Shown piece after piece: positions 56,021 through 64,000 of a stretch of DNA of 64,000 bases. This DNA comes from Erythrobacter sp. WG (lineage in GTDB: Bacteria; Pseudomonadota; Alphaproteobacteria; Sphingomonadales; Sphingomonadaceae). The first letter of the stretch is position 1, and the number at the start of each line of letters is the position of its first letter. The stretch is from contig NZ_JAPFGY010000016.1 in the NCBI RefSeq assembly GCF_026586795.1, positions 17,726 to 81,725 on the forward strand, read 5' to 3'. The notes below the pieces were generated by a model. That model was not told the DNA's origin. It did not search any database and saw only the letters and a list, made by a program, of their open reading frames with translations. Both the position numbers and the translations under genes were made by a program.

Positions 56021-56482
56021 GTGGCGCTGAAGGACGACGTTTTCGAACACGGGCCGGACCCGGCAAACCCGGGCTGGCGGCACTGGAACCTCAAGGACGA
56101 GACGCTGTTCAACGGCGCGGTGATGGGCAAGCTCATCACCCGCGTGGATGCCGACGGCAAGGCGCGCCTCAGGATGTTCCCCGAGCGCCGCCACGAAAAC
56201 CTGTCGGGCGTCATCCACGGCGCGATCATCCTGTCGCTGATCGACATCTCGCTGTTTGTGACGATGCACACGATCGGCACCGGCAATGCCGGCCCGTCGG
56301 TGACACTCGAACTTTCGACGCAGTTCGTGGGCGGCGGCGATCCCAAGCGGCCGCTCGATGCCGTGACCGAGATCGTGCGCGAGACCGGCAAGCTGGTCTT
56401 CGTGCGCGGGATGGTGGTGCAGGAGGACGAGACCGTCGCCAGCTTCTCCGGCATCGTGCGCAAGATGCTGCCGCGCGGCTGA
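56021..56482 (+). CDS. PaaI-family hotdog thioesterase
   Basis: 153 residues, single hotdog domain with the family signature ENLSGVIHGAIILSLID (Asn-x-x-Gly...His-Gly...Asp). It probably hydrolyses an acyl-CoA thioester; substrate unknown. GTG 56021 begins four bases after sdhB and is the only sensible start. zapE follows by one base, so sdhB, this gene and zapE form one transcript. Confidence 0.87.
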   Translation: MALKDDVFEHGPDPANPGWRHWNLKDETLFNGAVMGKLITRVDADGKARLRMFPERRHENLSGVIHGAIILSLIDISLFVTMHTIGTGNAGPSVTLELSTQFVGGGDPKRPLDAVTEIVRETGKLVFVRGMVVQEDETVASFSGIVRKMLPRG

Positions 56483-56483
56483 C

Positions 56484-57599
56484 GTGCCGGGCCTCCTCGC
56501 CCGCTATGACGCGCTGATCGCCAGCGGAGAGCTGCGCGCCGACCCCGATCAGCGCGCGGCCGCGGAGCGACTGGCAGCGCTTCAGGACGCGCTGGAGGCC
56601 GAGGCGCCATCGGGCGGCTTCCTTGGCAAGCTCTTCGGCAGGAAGCCCGAGCCGCCGCGCGGCCTCTACCTGTGGGGCGGCGTCGGGCGCGGCAAGTCGA
56701 TGCTGATGGACCTGTTCGTCGACACGCTCGCGCTCGCGAAAAAGCGCCGGGTCCACTTCCACGCCTTCATGCTCGATCTCGACCGGCGCGTGACCGACGC
56801 GCGCAAGGCCCAGCGCGCCGATCCGCTGATCGCGGTGGCGGAGGACATGGCCGAAGAGGTGCGGTGCCTGGCCTTCGACGAGATGGTCGTCACCAACACC
56901 GCCGATGCCGCGATCATGGGCCGGTTCTTCACGGCGCTTATGGCGGCGGGCACGGTGATCGTCACCACCTCCAATCGGCCCCCACGCGATCTCTACAAGG
57001 ACGGCCTCAACCGCTCGCTGTTCCTGCCCTTCATCGACCTCGTCGAGGCGCGCATGGAGGTGCTGAGCCTCAACGGCCCGACCGACTACCGGCTGGACCG
57101 GATCGGCAGCCTCGCGATGTGGCACGCGCCCCTCGGCGAGGCCGCGACCGAACAGGTTCGCGAGGCGTTCTTCCGCCTCACCGACTTCGCCCCCGAAGAT
57201 GCGGCCAACGTGCCGTCGGGCGAGCTCGATCTTGGGGGCGGACGCACGCTCCACGTTCCTAAATGCCTCAAGGGCGTCGGCGTGTTCAGCTTCAAGAAGC
57301 TGTGCGCAGAAAACCGCGGCGCGGCGGATTACCTCGCGGTGGCGCGGGCGTTCCACACCGTCATTCTCGTCGGCATTCCGAAAATGGGGCCGGAGAACCG
57401 CAACGAAGCGATCCGCTTCACAAAGCTGATCGACGCGCTCTACGAGCACCGCGTGAAGCTGTTCGTCACCGCCGCGGCGCTGCCGGAAGACCTCTATCAG
57501 GCCGGCGACGGCGCTTTCGAGTTCGAGCGGACGGTCAGCCGCCTGAACGAGATGCAGAGCGCCGACTACATGGCGCTGGGCCACGGGAAGGAAGATTAG
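56484..57599 (+). CDS. zapE: Cell division protein ZapE (AFG1-like ATPase)
   Basis: 371 residues, AAA-type ATPase. Walker A GGVGRGKS at 65-72, Walker B CLAFDEM, sensor TTSNRPPRDLY and a C-terminal LNEMQSADYMALG. It is known to bind the Z-ring in E. coli and as mitochondrial AFG1 to handle respiratory subunits. Here it sits directly after sdhB, which fits the respiratory link. GTG 56484 is the start. Its stop is convergent with the asparagine-synthetase-like gene, sharing bases 57596-57599. Confidence 0.93.
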   Translation: MPGLLARYDALIASGELRADPDQRAAAERLAALQDALEAEAPSGGFLGKLFGRKPEPPRGLYLWGGVGRGKSMLMDLFVDTLALAKKRRVHFHAFMLDLDRRVTDARKAQRADPLIAVAEDMAEEVRCLAFDEMVVTNTADAAIMGRFFTALMAAGTVIVTTSNRPPRDLYKDGLNRSLFLPFIDLVEARMEVLSLNGPTDYRLDRIGSLAMWHAPLGEAATEQVREAFFRLTDFAPEDAANVPSGELDLGGGRTLHVPKCLKGVGVFSFKKLCAENRGAADYLAVARAFHTVILVGIPKMGPENRNEAIRFTKLIDALYEHRVKLFVTAAALPEDLYQAGDGAFEFERTVSRLNEMQSADYMALGHGKED

Positions 57600-59491
57600 G
57601 CGCTCACCCCGAGCCGCCCCAGCGACTTCTCAAGCATCAGCAGCTGCCACAAGGTCCGCGAATGATCCGCGCGTCCACCGATATGCGCCTCGGCCATGGC
57701 CGCGATCGCTTTCGCATCGAAGAACCCCGTCTGCGCCAGACTGCCCGAAGCAATCCCCCGCGAAGCGTCAGCGAGCGGCCCCCTCAGCCATTCGGCGATC
57801 GGCGTCACGAAACCCTGTTTGGGCCGGTAGAGGATGTCGTGGGGCAGATAGCGTTCGAGCGTCTTCTTCAGCAGATACTTGCCGATGCCCCCCTGCACCC
57901 GCATCCCCTCGGGCAGGCGCGCGGCGAACTCCACAAGCCGGTGATCGAGCAGCGGCTCCCGCGCTTCGAGGCTCACCGCCATGCTGGTGCGGTCCACCTT
58001 GGTGAGGATGTCGCCGGGCATCCAGAAGGTAAGATCGGCATATTGCGCGCGGTCAAGGCCAGAGCGACCCGGCGCCGAGCGCATCAGGGCGATCAGCTCG
58101 TTTTCGGCGCGGAAGCCGTCGAGGCTGGCGGCAAAGCTCTCCGCGTATAGCGCCCGGCGAGCGTCCGGCAGGGTCACCGAGAGGCCGCGGGCGTAGCCCT
58201 CCTCCCCGCTCTCGGCGAGCGCGAGCAGGGTCGCCTTGGCGCGCAGGGGGCGCGGGGCCCAGTCGGCCTTGGGCCAGGCGCGGCCCAGCGCGCCGAACAG
58301 CGGGGCACGCAGACCCGCCGGCAGAATGCCGCGGGCCCGCTCCTCGTGGTGGTGGAACACCTGGCGGCGGTATCCGGCAAAGGCCTCGTCCGCCCCGTCG
58401 CCCGAGAGCGCCACCGTCACCCGCTCGCGCGCCAGCTGGCACACGCGCCAGGTGGGCAGCGCCGAGGCATCGGCGAAGGGCTCGTCGAACATCGCGGCAA
58501 GGGCATCGATGGCGGCGAAATCATCGGTGGCGACGATCCGCTCCTGATGGTCCGCCCCGAACTTCGCCGCCACCTGACGGGCGTAGGAGGTCTCGTCATA
58601 GGCCGCGACATCGAAGCCGATCGAGCAGGTCTGGACCGGCTTGTGCGAAGCCTCGGCCATGAGGGCGACCACGCCCGAGGAGTCCACGCCTCCCGACAGG
58701 AACGCGCCGAGCGGCACGTCGGCGACCATGCGAGAGCGCACGCCCTCGCGCAGCAGGTGGACGAGCTGGGCGGAAAGATCGGCCTCGCTCCCGCGCTCGC
58801 GCTCGGCGAAGGATATGTCCCACCAGCGCTGCGGACGGCCGGGGGCGCGGCCCTGCTCCATCAGCCAGAAGTGGCCGGCGGGGAGCTTCTCGACCCCGGC
58901 GAGGATCGAATGCGTGTCGGGCACATAGCCCCACGCCATGTAGGCCTCGATTGCCTGCGGGTTCACCCGGCGGCGCAGCAGCGGGTGGGCAAGGAGGCCC
59001 TTCAGCTCCGAGGCGAAGGCGATGCTCCCGTCGGAAAGGTGGGCCAAGAACAGTGGCTTCACCCCGAAGCGGTCGCGCGCCAGGAACAGCCGGCGGGTGG
59101 CGATGTCGAAGATCGCAAAGGCGAACATCCCGTCGAGGCGCGACAGGCAGTCTGGCCCCCACTTCTGCCACGCCGCGAGGATCACCTCGGTGTCCCCGCT
59201 CGTGCGGAAGGTGAAGCCCGCCTGCTCCAGTTCGCGGCGCAGCTCGCGGAAGTTGTAGATCTCGCCGTTGAAGACGATCACCGCGCGCCCGTCGGCCGAA
59301 TGCATCGGCTGGGGGGACCCGGCGATGTCGATGATCGAGAGACGCCGGTGGCCGAGCCCCACGCCCTGATTGGTCCACACGCCCGACCCGTCGGGCCCGC
59401 GATGCGCGAGCGCGTCGGTCATCCGGGCGATCCGCGCGGGATCGACCGGCTTGGGGGTTTCGGCATGGAAGATCCCGGCAATCCCGCACAT
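57596..59491 (-). CDS. XrtA/PEP-CTERM amidotransferase (asparagine-synthetase-like)
   Basis: 631 residues. An N-terminal glutaminase with catalytic Cys2 (MCGIAGIF), AHRGPDGSG and VFNGEIYN is joined to a PPi synthetase domain with LSGGVDSSGVVAL and ALSGDGADEAFAGY. It belongs to the exosortase-A-associated asparagine synthase group, thought to amidate a sugar acid of the exopolysaccharide. It starts 12 bases after the exosortase stop. Convergent with zapE by four bases. Confidence 0.92.
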   Translation of the reverse strand: MCGIAGIFHAETPKPVDPARIARMTDALAHRGPDGSGVWTNQGVGLGHRRLSIIDIAGSPQPMHSADGRAVIVFNGEIYNFRELRRELEQAGFTFRTSGDTEVILAAWQKWGPDCLSRLDGMFAFAIFDIATRRLFLARDRFGVKPLFLAHLSDGSIAFASELKGLLAHPLLRRRVNPQAIEAYMAWGYVPDTHSILAGVEKLPAGHFWLMEQGRAPGRPQRWWDISFAERERGSEADLSAQLVHLLREGVRSRMVADVPLGAFLSGGVDSSGVVALMAEASHKPVQTCSIGFDVAAYDETSYARQVAAKFGADHQERIVATDDFAAIDALAAMFDEPFADASALPTWRVCQLARERVTVALSGDGADEAFAGYRRQVFHHHEERARGILPAGLRAPLFGALGRAWPKADWAPRPLRAKATLLALAESGEEGYARGLSVTLPDARRALYAESFAASLDGFRAENELIALMRSAPGRSGLDRAQYADLTFWMPGDILTKVDRTSMAVSLEAREPLLDHRLVEFAARLPEGMRVQGGIGKYLLKKTLERYLPHDILYRPKQGFVTPIAEWLRGPLADASRGIASGSLAQTGFFDAKAIAAMAEAHIGGRADHSRTLWQLLMLEKSLGRLGVSA

Positions 59492-59503
59492 CGCTGGATG
59501 GGC

Positions 59504-60505
59504 CTAGAGGAGCATGGTCAGCGCGGCAACGCCCGCCATCGCGACGATCGCACCCGCCGCCCTGCCGGGCGAGACGCGCAAGGCCTCGGCGCGGGTGAGC
59601 CAGGCCCAGCCGGCGATCGTCTCGGGCGGCCAGCCGTGGCTCTCCGGCTCGCGCTCGACGAAGCGCCACGCCGCGCCGAGCAGGATGGCAAGGACGATGG
59701 CGAAGAACACCCAGCCATAGACGATGTGGTCGAAACCAGTGGCCCGCTCGGCGCCGACGAACTGCGCGACATAGATCGTGGCGAAGGCGCGCACCCCGTT
59801 GGCGAGGATCGGCACGATGACGCAGGCCGCAATGAAAGCCGCGCGGGTGGTCCAGCGGCGCAGGCGGGTGGCGCAGACCAGCACGCCAAGCGCCACCATC
59901 GCGATCAGGAACTTCACGCCCGAGCACGCCTCGGCGACGATGAACAGCCCCGCCGGGGTGTGGATGTGGATCCCCTCGATCCGCGCCGGCACTCCGGCGA
60001 AGTGGACGAGCGCGATGGCGATGTCGGCGGTGATTGCCTGGAGCGGGGGGATGATCTCGTCGCCGAAGGGCACGAGGAAGGCAGCGAAGGCCAGCGGCAC
60101 GGCCAGCACGAGGCTGGCGCGCAGGCCGATGACGGTGACGACCGCCGCCTGCACCGCGCCCACCGCTCCCGCCTGGGCGAGGAGATTGACGCCGAGCGCC
60201 TCGCCCGCCCGCCACAGCGCGAGTCCCGCCGCCACAGCGCCGAGCGCGGGCCAGAAGGGCTGCGGGCTCAGCGCGGCAAGTTCGCGCGCCTTCAGGCCGA
60301 CCAGCCAGGCGATGATGAAGGGGACGAGCAGCAGGTGGTTGTAGGTGTCGATGTTCCACCACTGGTGGAGCATCGCGCCCCACGCCCCGGCGGTGACGGC
60401 GACCAGCGCGAGTACCCCAAGCGCGAGCCCCGCAAGCGGCGCGCGCCAGGCAGCGGGCAGCGCCGCGTGCCGCGCCGCGGGAAGTGCGGCGGCCTCAGGC
60501 GGCAT
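59504..60505 (-). CDS. xrtA: Exosortase A
   Basis: 333 residues, about eight membrane helices. The catalytic Cys194 (VAEACSGVKFL), Arg239 (LANGVRAFATIY) and His260 (GFDHIVYGWVF) of the family are all visible. Exosortase cleaves PEP-CTERM sorting signals and attaches proteins to the envelope. The protein ends just after a short hydrophobic segment (about 317-333), where many XrtA proteins continue into an EpsI (DUF3485) domain. No EpsI gene is seen nearby. Starts 11 bases inside the preceding gene. Confidence 0.93.
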   Translation of the reverse strand: MPPEAAALPAARHAALPAAWRAPLAGLALGVLALVAVTAGAWGAMLHQWWNIDTYNHLLLVPFIIAWLVGLKARELAALSPQPFWPALGAVAAGLALWRAGEALGVNLLAQAGAVGAVQAAVVTVIGLRASLVLAVPLAFAAFLVPFGDEIIPPLQAITADIAIALVHFAGVPARIEGIHIHTPAGLFIVAEACSGVKFLIAMVALGVLVCATRLRRWTTRAAFIAACVIVPILANGVRAFATIYVAQFVGAERATGFDHIVYGWVFFAIVLAILLGAAWRFVEREPESHGWPPETIAGWAWLTRAEALRVSPGRAAGAIVAMAGVAALTMLL

Positions 60506-61715
60506 GGCGACGGCCGTCCTGCGGCGCACCGAGCAGCCCGGCCAGCGGGCTCAGCATCGCCTCCCAGTCGTGGTGGCCCAGCACGAAACGGCGCGCCGCC
60601 CCGCCGAGGCGGGTGACGGCCTCGGGATCGCTCAGGAGCAGTTCGATCCGCGCCGCCATCGCCGCCGGGTCGGGCGGGCAGACCAGCCACTGCGCACCGT
60701 CCTCGGCGGCGATGCCGGTGGCGGCCTCGGGCGTCAGCACCACGGGCCGCGCCATCGCCATCGCCTCCAGGACCTTGTTCTGCACCCCGCGCGCGATCAG
60801 CAGCGGGGCGAGCACGGCGTCGGCAGCGGCGAGGAAGGGGCGCACGTCCGCGACCGCGCCCCACACGCGCACGCCGGGCGCGCCATCATGCGCCATCAGC
60901 CGCGAAGTCGGGCTGCGGCCGACGACGTGGAAGGTCGCCTGCGGCAGCCGGGCGCGCAGCACCGGCAGAAGCGCCTCGATCACCCACAGCGCCGCCTGCT
61001 CGTTCGGGCGGTAGTCCATCTGCCCGGTGAAGACGAAATGCGGGCCGGGGCGCGCGGCCAGATCGGGGTGCGGGGCGGTTGCGGCAGGATCGAAGAAGGC
61101 TGCGTCAATGCCGTTGCCCATGACTTCGATGCGGACCGCCGCCGGATCGGTCAGACGCGAGCGGTAGAGCGCCGCCTCGGCCTCGGAGATGAGGATCGTC
61201 GCATCGGCCCGCCGCCCCAGCCGCTCCTCCTCGCGCCCCAGCAGCCGCGCCTCGCGGGCGTTGAGCCACACCCGCTCGCCGGCGGCAGCGTAGGAGGCGA
61301 ACTTGGCGCTGTCGACGTCGCACAGGTCGACGATCACCGGGCCGGTGAAGTCGTCGGGCACATATTGCCCCATCTGCCCGGAGAAGACGACGATCGCCTC
61401 GATCCGGTGCTCAGCGATCGTGCGGCGCACCCACGCCTCGAGCGCGCGGCTGTGGAAGGCGGTGAGGCTGACCGGCTTACCCGCCAGCACCGCCTCGAGG
61501 CCGGCAAGCGGCAGCGGCTTGGTGCGCGCCGCGACATGGTGCGATGCCGCGAGAGCGGCGAGCGCCCCCTCCCCCACGCCGTCCTCCGCCGCGAAGCAGC
61601 CGACATGGACCGGCCCGAGCCGCGCCAGCGCCTTCAGCAGGTGATGCGCGCGGATCCGGTCGCCCCGGTCGGGTGGAAAGGGGACGCGGTGGGCAAGGAA
61701 CAGGATGCCGCCCAT
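60495..61715 (-). CDS. XrtA/PEP-CTERM system glycosyltransferase (TIGR03087-like)
   Basis: 406 residues, GT-B type. The first half begins ILFLAHRVPFPPDRGDRIRAHHLL, the usual sequence of this exosortase-linked family; the second half has FTGQMDYRPNEQAALW, GVRVWGAVADVRPFLA and a nucleotide-sugar binding area around RGVQNKVLEAMAMARPVV. It adds a sugar during exopolysaccharide repeat-unit assembly. ATG 61715 overlaps the stop of the FemAB-like gene (TGATG). Confidence 0.9.
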   Translation of the reverse strand: MGGILFLAHRVPFPPDRGDRIRAHHLLKALARLGPVHVGCFAAEDGVGEGALAALAASHHVAARTKPLPLAGLEAVLAGKPVSLTAFHSRALEAWVRRTIAEHRIEAIVVFSGQMGQYVPDDFTGPVIVDLCDVDSAKFASYAAAGERVWLNAREARLLGREEERLGRRADATILISEAEAALYRSRLTDPAAVRIEVMGNGIDAAFFDPAATAPHPDLAARPGPHFVFTGQMDYRPNEQAALWVIEALLPVLRARLPQATFHVVGRSPTSRLMAHDGAPGVRVWGAVADVRPFLAAADAVLAPLLIARGVQNKVLEAMAMARPVVLTPEAATGIAAEDGAQWLVCPPDPAAMAARIELLLSDPEAVTRLGGAARRFVLGHHDWEAMLSPLAGLLGAPQDGRRHAA

Positions 61716-62776
61716 CAGGCGAGCCCGCGCGCGATCCACGGGCCGAGCGCATTGGCGAGCGGCAGCGGCAGCTTCTTCCAGGCCTCGATCTTGCGGCTGT
61801 AGCCGGCATCGGTGGGGTCGATGTTGCGCTGGCGTGTGCCGGGCGCGGTCCAGGCGGCATAGGTCAGCGGCTCGGGGAAGAAGCCCCAGTTCTTCTTGAA
61901 GGCGTAAGGTCCGCTCCCGGTCTTGGAGCGGCCGAAATCGAAGCGGGCCATCCCTTGGCGGCGCGCGTGGAGCATCAGCTCGTAATACATCACCTCGTTG
62001 GCCCGCGCGGCGCGCGCGGCGAAGGTGCCGCCGCCCCAGAAGGGCATGACCGCGCCGCCATGGTAGAAGCTGAGGACGCTCGCCAGCGGGGTCTTGTCCG
62101 ACCAGACGGTGAGAATGTCGCTATTGTCCGGAAAGGCCGCGAGCATCGCGCGGAACAGGGCGCGCGGGAAGACCGGCGTGCCGAGATTGCGCACGCTCTG
62201 TGCATAGCAGGCATAGTGCGCGGCAAGATCGCCCGGCCCCCGCCCCACCGTCACCCGGTGGCCCAGCCCCAGGCCCTTCCTCACCTCGGCGCGGGCCTTC
62301 CGCGGGATCGCCAGCAGCTCGGCCTCGTCGTCGGCCGCGAGCGCGCGTTCGAAGCCGCAATGCTTGTCGGACCAGCTCGCCCAGCCCTGCGGCACCGGGC
62401 CGCCGCGCAGCTCGATCCCAGGAAACCGGGCGCGAAGGGCGTAGCCCTGAGCGCCCTCGGCCAGCGCCTGCGCGGCCTCTTCGCCGCAGGCGAGGAGGCC
62501 GCCCCCCACCCCGAAGCCGCTCGAGACCAGCGCCTTGCCGAACAGCGCCGAGCGCACCGCTGTGAGCGGCAGCCAGCCGGTCAGCGTGCCCATGCGCTCG
62601 GCGACGAGACCCTCGGCGCGCTGGCCGGTGCCGGCCTCGACCGCCATCAGCCAGGCCGGGCGGTGGAACAGGCTCGCGCCCATTTCGGCGACGAAGCCCT
62701 CGATGCGCGCGCGCTCGCCCGGATCGGCGAGATCGGCGCGCCGCACGCCGGTCGCGGCCTTGACGGGCGCGTTCAT
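61715..62776 (-). CDS. XrtA/PEP-CTERM system FemAB-like protein
   Basis: 353 residues, GNAT/FemAB fold. It contains FHRPAWLMAVEAGTG, then IPRKARAEVRKG and MARFDFGRSKTGSGPYAFKK, matching the FemAB-related protein of exosortase loci (TIGR03019). The family probably transfers an aminoacyl or acyl group to the exopolysaccharide or its precursor. Its ATG overlaps the stop of the deacetylase gene (ATGA). The upstream extension of the frame is antisense-quality sequence and is rejected. Confidence 0.88.
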   Translation of the reverse strand: MNAPVKAATGVRRADLADPGERARIEGFVAEMGASLFHRPAWLMAVEAGTGQRAEGLVAERMGTLTGWLPLTAVRSALFGKALVSSGFGVGGGLLACGEEAAQALAEGAQGYALRARFPGIELRGGPVPQGWASWSDKHCGFERALAADDEAELLAIPRKARAEVRKGLGLGHRVTVGRGPGDLAAHYACYAQSVRNLGTPVFPRALFRAMLAAFPDNSDILTVWSDKTPLASVLSFYHGGAVMPFWGGGTFAARAARANEVMYYELMLHARRQGMARFDFGRSKTGSGPYAFKKNWGFFPEPLTYAAWTAPGTRQRNIDPTDAGYSRKIEAWKKLPLPLANALGPWIARGLA

Positions 62777-63690
62777 GCGACGACCTCTGAGCAACCCGCG
62801 AAATCGACCGTCCGCAGCGCCTCGATCGCGGCGAGATCGTCCATCCGTCCCCAGGCGAATTCGCCCACCAGCTCGCGCAGCTTGCCCGCCATGCGGGCGA
62901 GCCCGGTGTAATGCCTGAGGCGCGAGCGCACCGGGGCATGGCCGACGCGCGGCTGGTCGGGATCGACCTCCCACGGGTGGAAATAGAACACCGCCGGGCG
63001 CGCCTCCTCGCGGTTCACCTGCCGGATCGCCCAGCGCGAGAAGGCATAGGGCAGCACCCGAAAGAAGCCCCCGCCACCCGCCGCGACGCGGCGCCCGCCC
63101 AGCATCGCCGTGGTCACCGGGATCTCGATCAGGGGCGAGTCGGCAAGGGGGCGGAAGGCGAAGCGCGGCGCCTCGGGCCAGCCGTAGTGGTCGTGAACCA
63201 CCGGCGCGACGCTCGAGGAATAGGCATAGCCCTGCTCTGCGAGGATATCGAAGGCCCAGGGCGTGCGGTGGTCGATCGAGAAGCTCGGCGCGCGGTAGCC
63301 GGTGACCGCCACGCCGGCGCAATCCTCGATGATCGCGCGTGCCCTGGCGATGTCCTCGGCGAATTCGGCGGGCGTGAAGGTGAATACCCGGGCGTGGTCA
63401 TAGCCGTGGCTAGCGATCTCGTGCCCGGCATCCACGATGCGGCGGATCATCGCCGGATGGCGGCCCGCCACCCAGCCCAACGTGAAGAAGGTCGCCTTGA
63501 CGTCCGCCTCGGCGAAGAGGTCGATGACGCGGTGGACATTGTCCTCGACGCGGGTCTTGAGCGTATCCCACGCGTCCCGGGCGATGACGTTCTCGAAAGC
63601 GCCGACCTGGAACCAGTCCTCGACATCGACCGACAGGCCGTTGACGAGCCGGGCTGGATCGTGGGGCGGCAGGTGGAAGCTTGCGTTCAT
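62773..63690 (-). CDS. XrtA system polysaccharide deacetylase
   Basis: 305 residues, NodB-type. Motif 1 NGLSVDVEDWFQ carries the catalytic Asp, motif 2 HEIASHGYDHARVF the metal-binding His pair, and GYRAPSFSID follows. The family (TIGR03006) deacetylates the exopolysaccharide. ATG 63690 (NASFHLPPHDP) is used; it begins two bases after the stop of the gene upstream, cut by the window edge. Confidence 0.92.
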   Translation of the reverse strand: MNASFHLPPHDPARLVNGLSVDVEDWFQVGAFENVIARDAWDTLKTRVEDNVHRVIDLFAEADVKATFFTLGWVAGRHPAMIRRIVDAGHEIASHGYDHARVFTFTPAEFAEDIARARAIIEDCAGVAVTGYRAPSFSIDHRTPWAFDILAEQGYAYSSSVAPVVHDHYGWPEAPRFAFRPLADSPLIEIPVTTAMLGGRRVAAGGGGFFRVLPYAFSRWAIRQVNREEARPAVFYFHPWEVDPDQPRVGHAPVRSRLRHYTGLARMAGKLRELVGEFAWGRMDDLAAIEALRTVDFAGCSEVVA

Positions 63691-63692
63691 CG

Positions 63693-64000
63693 TCACGCGG
63701 CCCTGCGCGACGGGTCTTCCTCGAGCCATTCGATCAGCATGGTGAGCACGTGGCGGAAGGACTGCTCGTGCTCCTCGAGCCGCGCCTCGATGCGCTCCAG
63801 CGCAGCGGCAAGCCGGGCCTCGGCGGCAGCTGCCTCGGCGGGCGAGACGGCCGCGCCGTCATCGGCGGGACGGCCGAGGCCTGCGGCCTGCAATTCGCTG
63901 ATCGCCGCCTCGAGCTCGGCGGTGCGCGCGTCACGCTCGGCGAGGAGCGCGGCCACTTCGGTCGCGGGCACGCCCGTCGGTGCGGGAGGCGGCGCGGGTG
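63693..64000 (-). CDS. C-terminal part of a gene of the XrtA cluster (probably the XrtA-associated ATPase)
   Basis: The frame is open to the end of the window, so the N-terminus is missing. The visible 102 residues start Pro-rich (about PAPPAPTG), then form an Ala/Glu coiled coil (AAEARLAAALERIEARLEEH) ending FRHVLTMLIEWLEED. In sphingomonad XrtA loci the gene before the deacetylase is commonly the ExeA-like AAA ATPase, and this could be its tail; no ATPase motif is in view, so this is inference. Confidence 0.55.
   Translation of the reverse strand, partial: PAPPPAPTGVPATEVAALLAERDARTAELEAAISELQAAGLGRPADDGAAVSPAEAAAAEARLAAALERIEARLEEHEQSFRHVLTMLIEWLEEDPSRRAA

Noticed and set aside
1..64000. 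CRISPR arrays, tRNA or rRNA genes, insertion sequences, prophage genes
   Set aside because: No regularly spaced repeats, no cloverleaf-like intergenic segments, no transposase, integrase or phage structural motifs among the frames.

Overview
The window looks like chromosome from an alphaproteobacterium of the order Sphingomonadales, most likely Erythrobacteraceae. The evidence is uniformly high GC, the trpG-trpD-trpC-moaC-moeA-lexA gene order, a GTTC-N7-GTTC LexA operator, an RNase E with a long acidic/basic insertion in its S1 domain, a 14-gene complex I cluster followed by birA-coaX-RNase J-DUF1467, and an XrtA (exosortase A) exopolysaccharide cluster at the right end. The genus is inference. 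I see no insertion sequence, prophage, CRISPR array, tRNA or rRNA.

Layout. 1-5.7 kb: tryptophan (trpGDC) and molybdopterin (moaC, moeA) genes, then lexA with its own operator and terminator. 5.9-11.3 kb: comEC (minus), gltX, gltA and a small membrane protein. 11.4-17.9 kb: an accessory-looking signalling cluster. It has a histidine-kinase-like ATPase without the phosphoacceptor His, an Hpt-like protein without its His, a helical protein, a nucleotidyltransferase-like membrane protein, and a divergent 814-residue two-TM coiled-coil protein. Two near-consensus CtrA boxes (TTAA-N7-TTAR/TTTA) sit at the same distance from two of the minus-strand starts. I consider this the best candidate in the window for an undescribed system. 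17.9-21.4 kb: DUF1467 protein, RNase J, coaX, birA. 21.4-37.3 kb: the complete nuoA-N operon on the minus strand, interrupted by five small membrane-protein genes and two families of intergenic repeats. One of these repeats supplies the ribosome-binding site of nuoH.

37.4-49.9 kb: mixed metabolic and envelope genes: aldehyde dehydrogenase, thiolase, SH3 protein, D-2-hydroxyacid dehydrogenase, nitronate-monooxygenase-like enzyme, lipoprotein methyltransferase, prfB, exported peroxiredoxin, PBP1A and N-acetylmuramoyl-L-alanine amidase. 49.9-57.6 kb: a structured leader followed by rne and a strong terminator, then methyltransferase, SDR, sdhB, thioesterase and zapE. 57.6-64 kb (minus): the distal part of an XrtA/PEP-CTERM exopolysaccharide locus: asparagine-synthetase-like amidotransferase, exosortase A, glycosyltransferase, FemAB-like protein, polysaccharide deacetylase, and the C-terminal end of a further gene cut by the window edge.

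Most genes are packed with ATGA/GTGA/TGATG start-stop overlaps, indicating long translationally coupled operons. Assignments are from reading motifs and gene order only; no database search was run.
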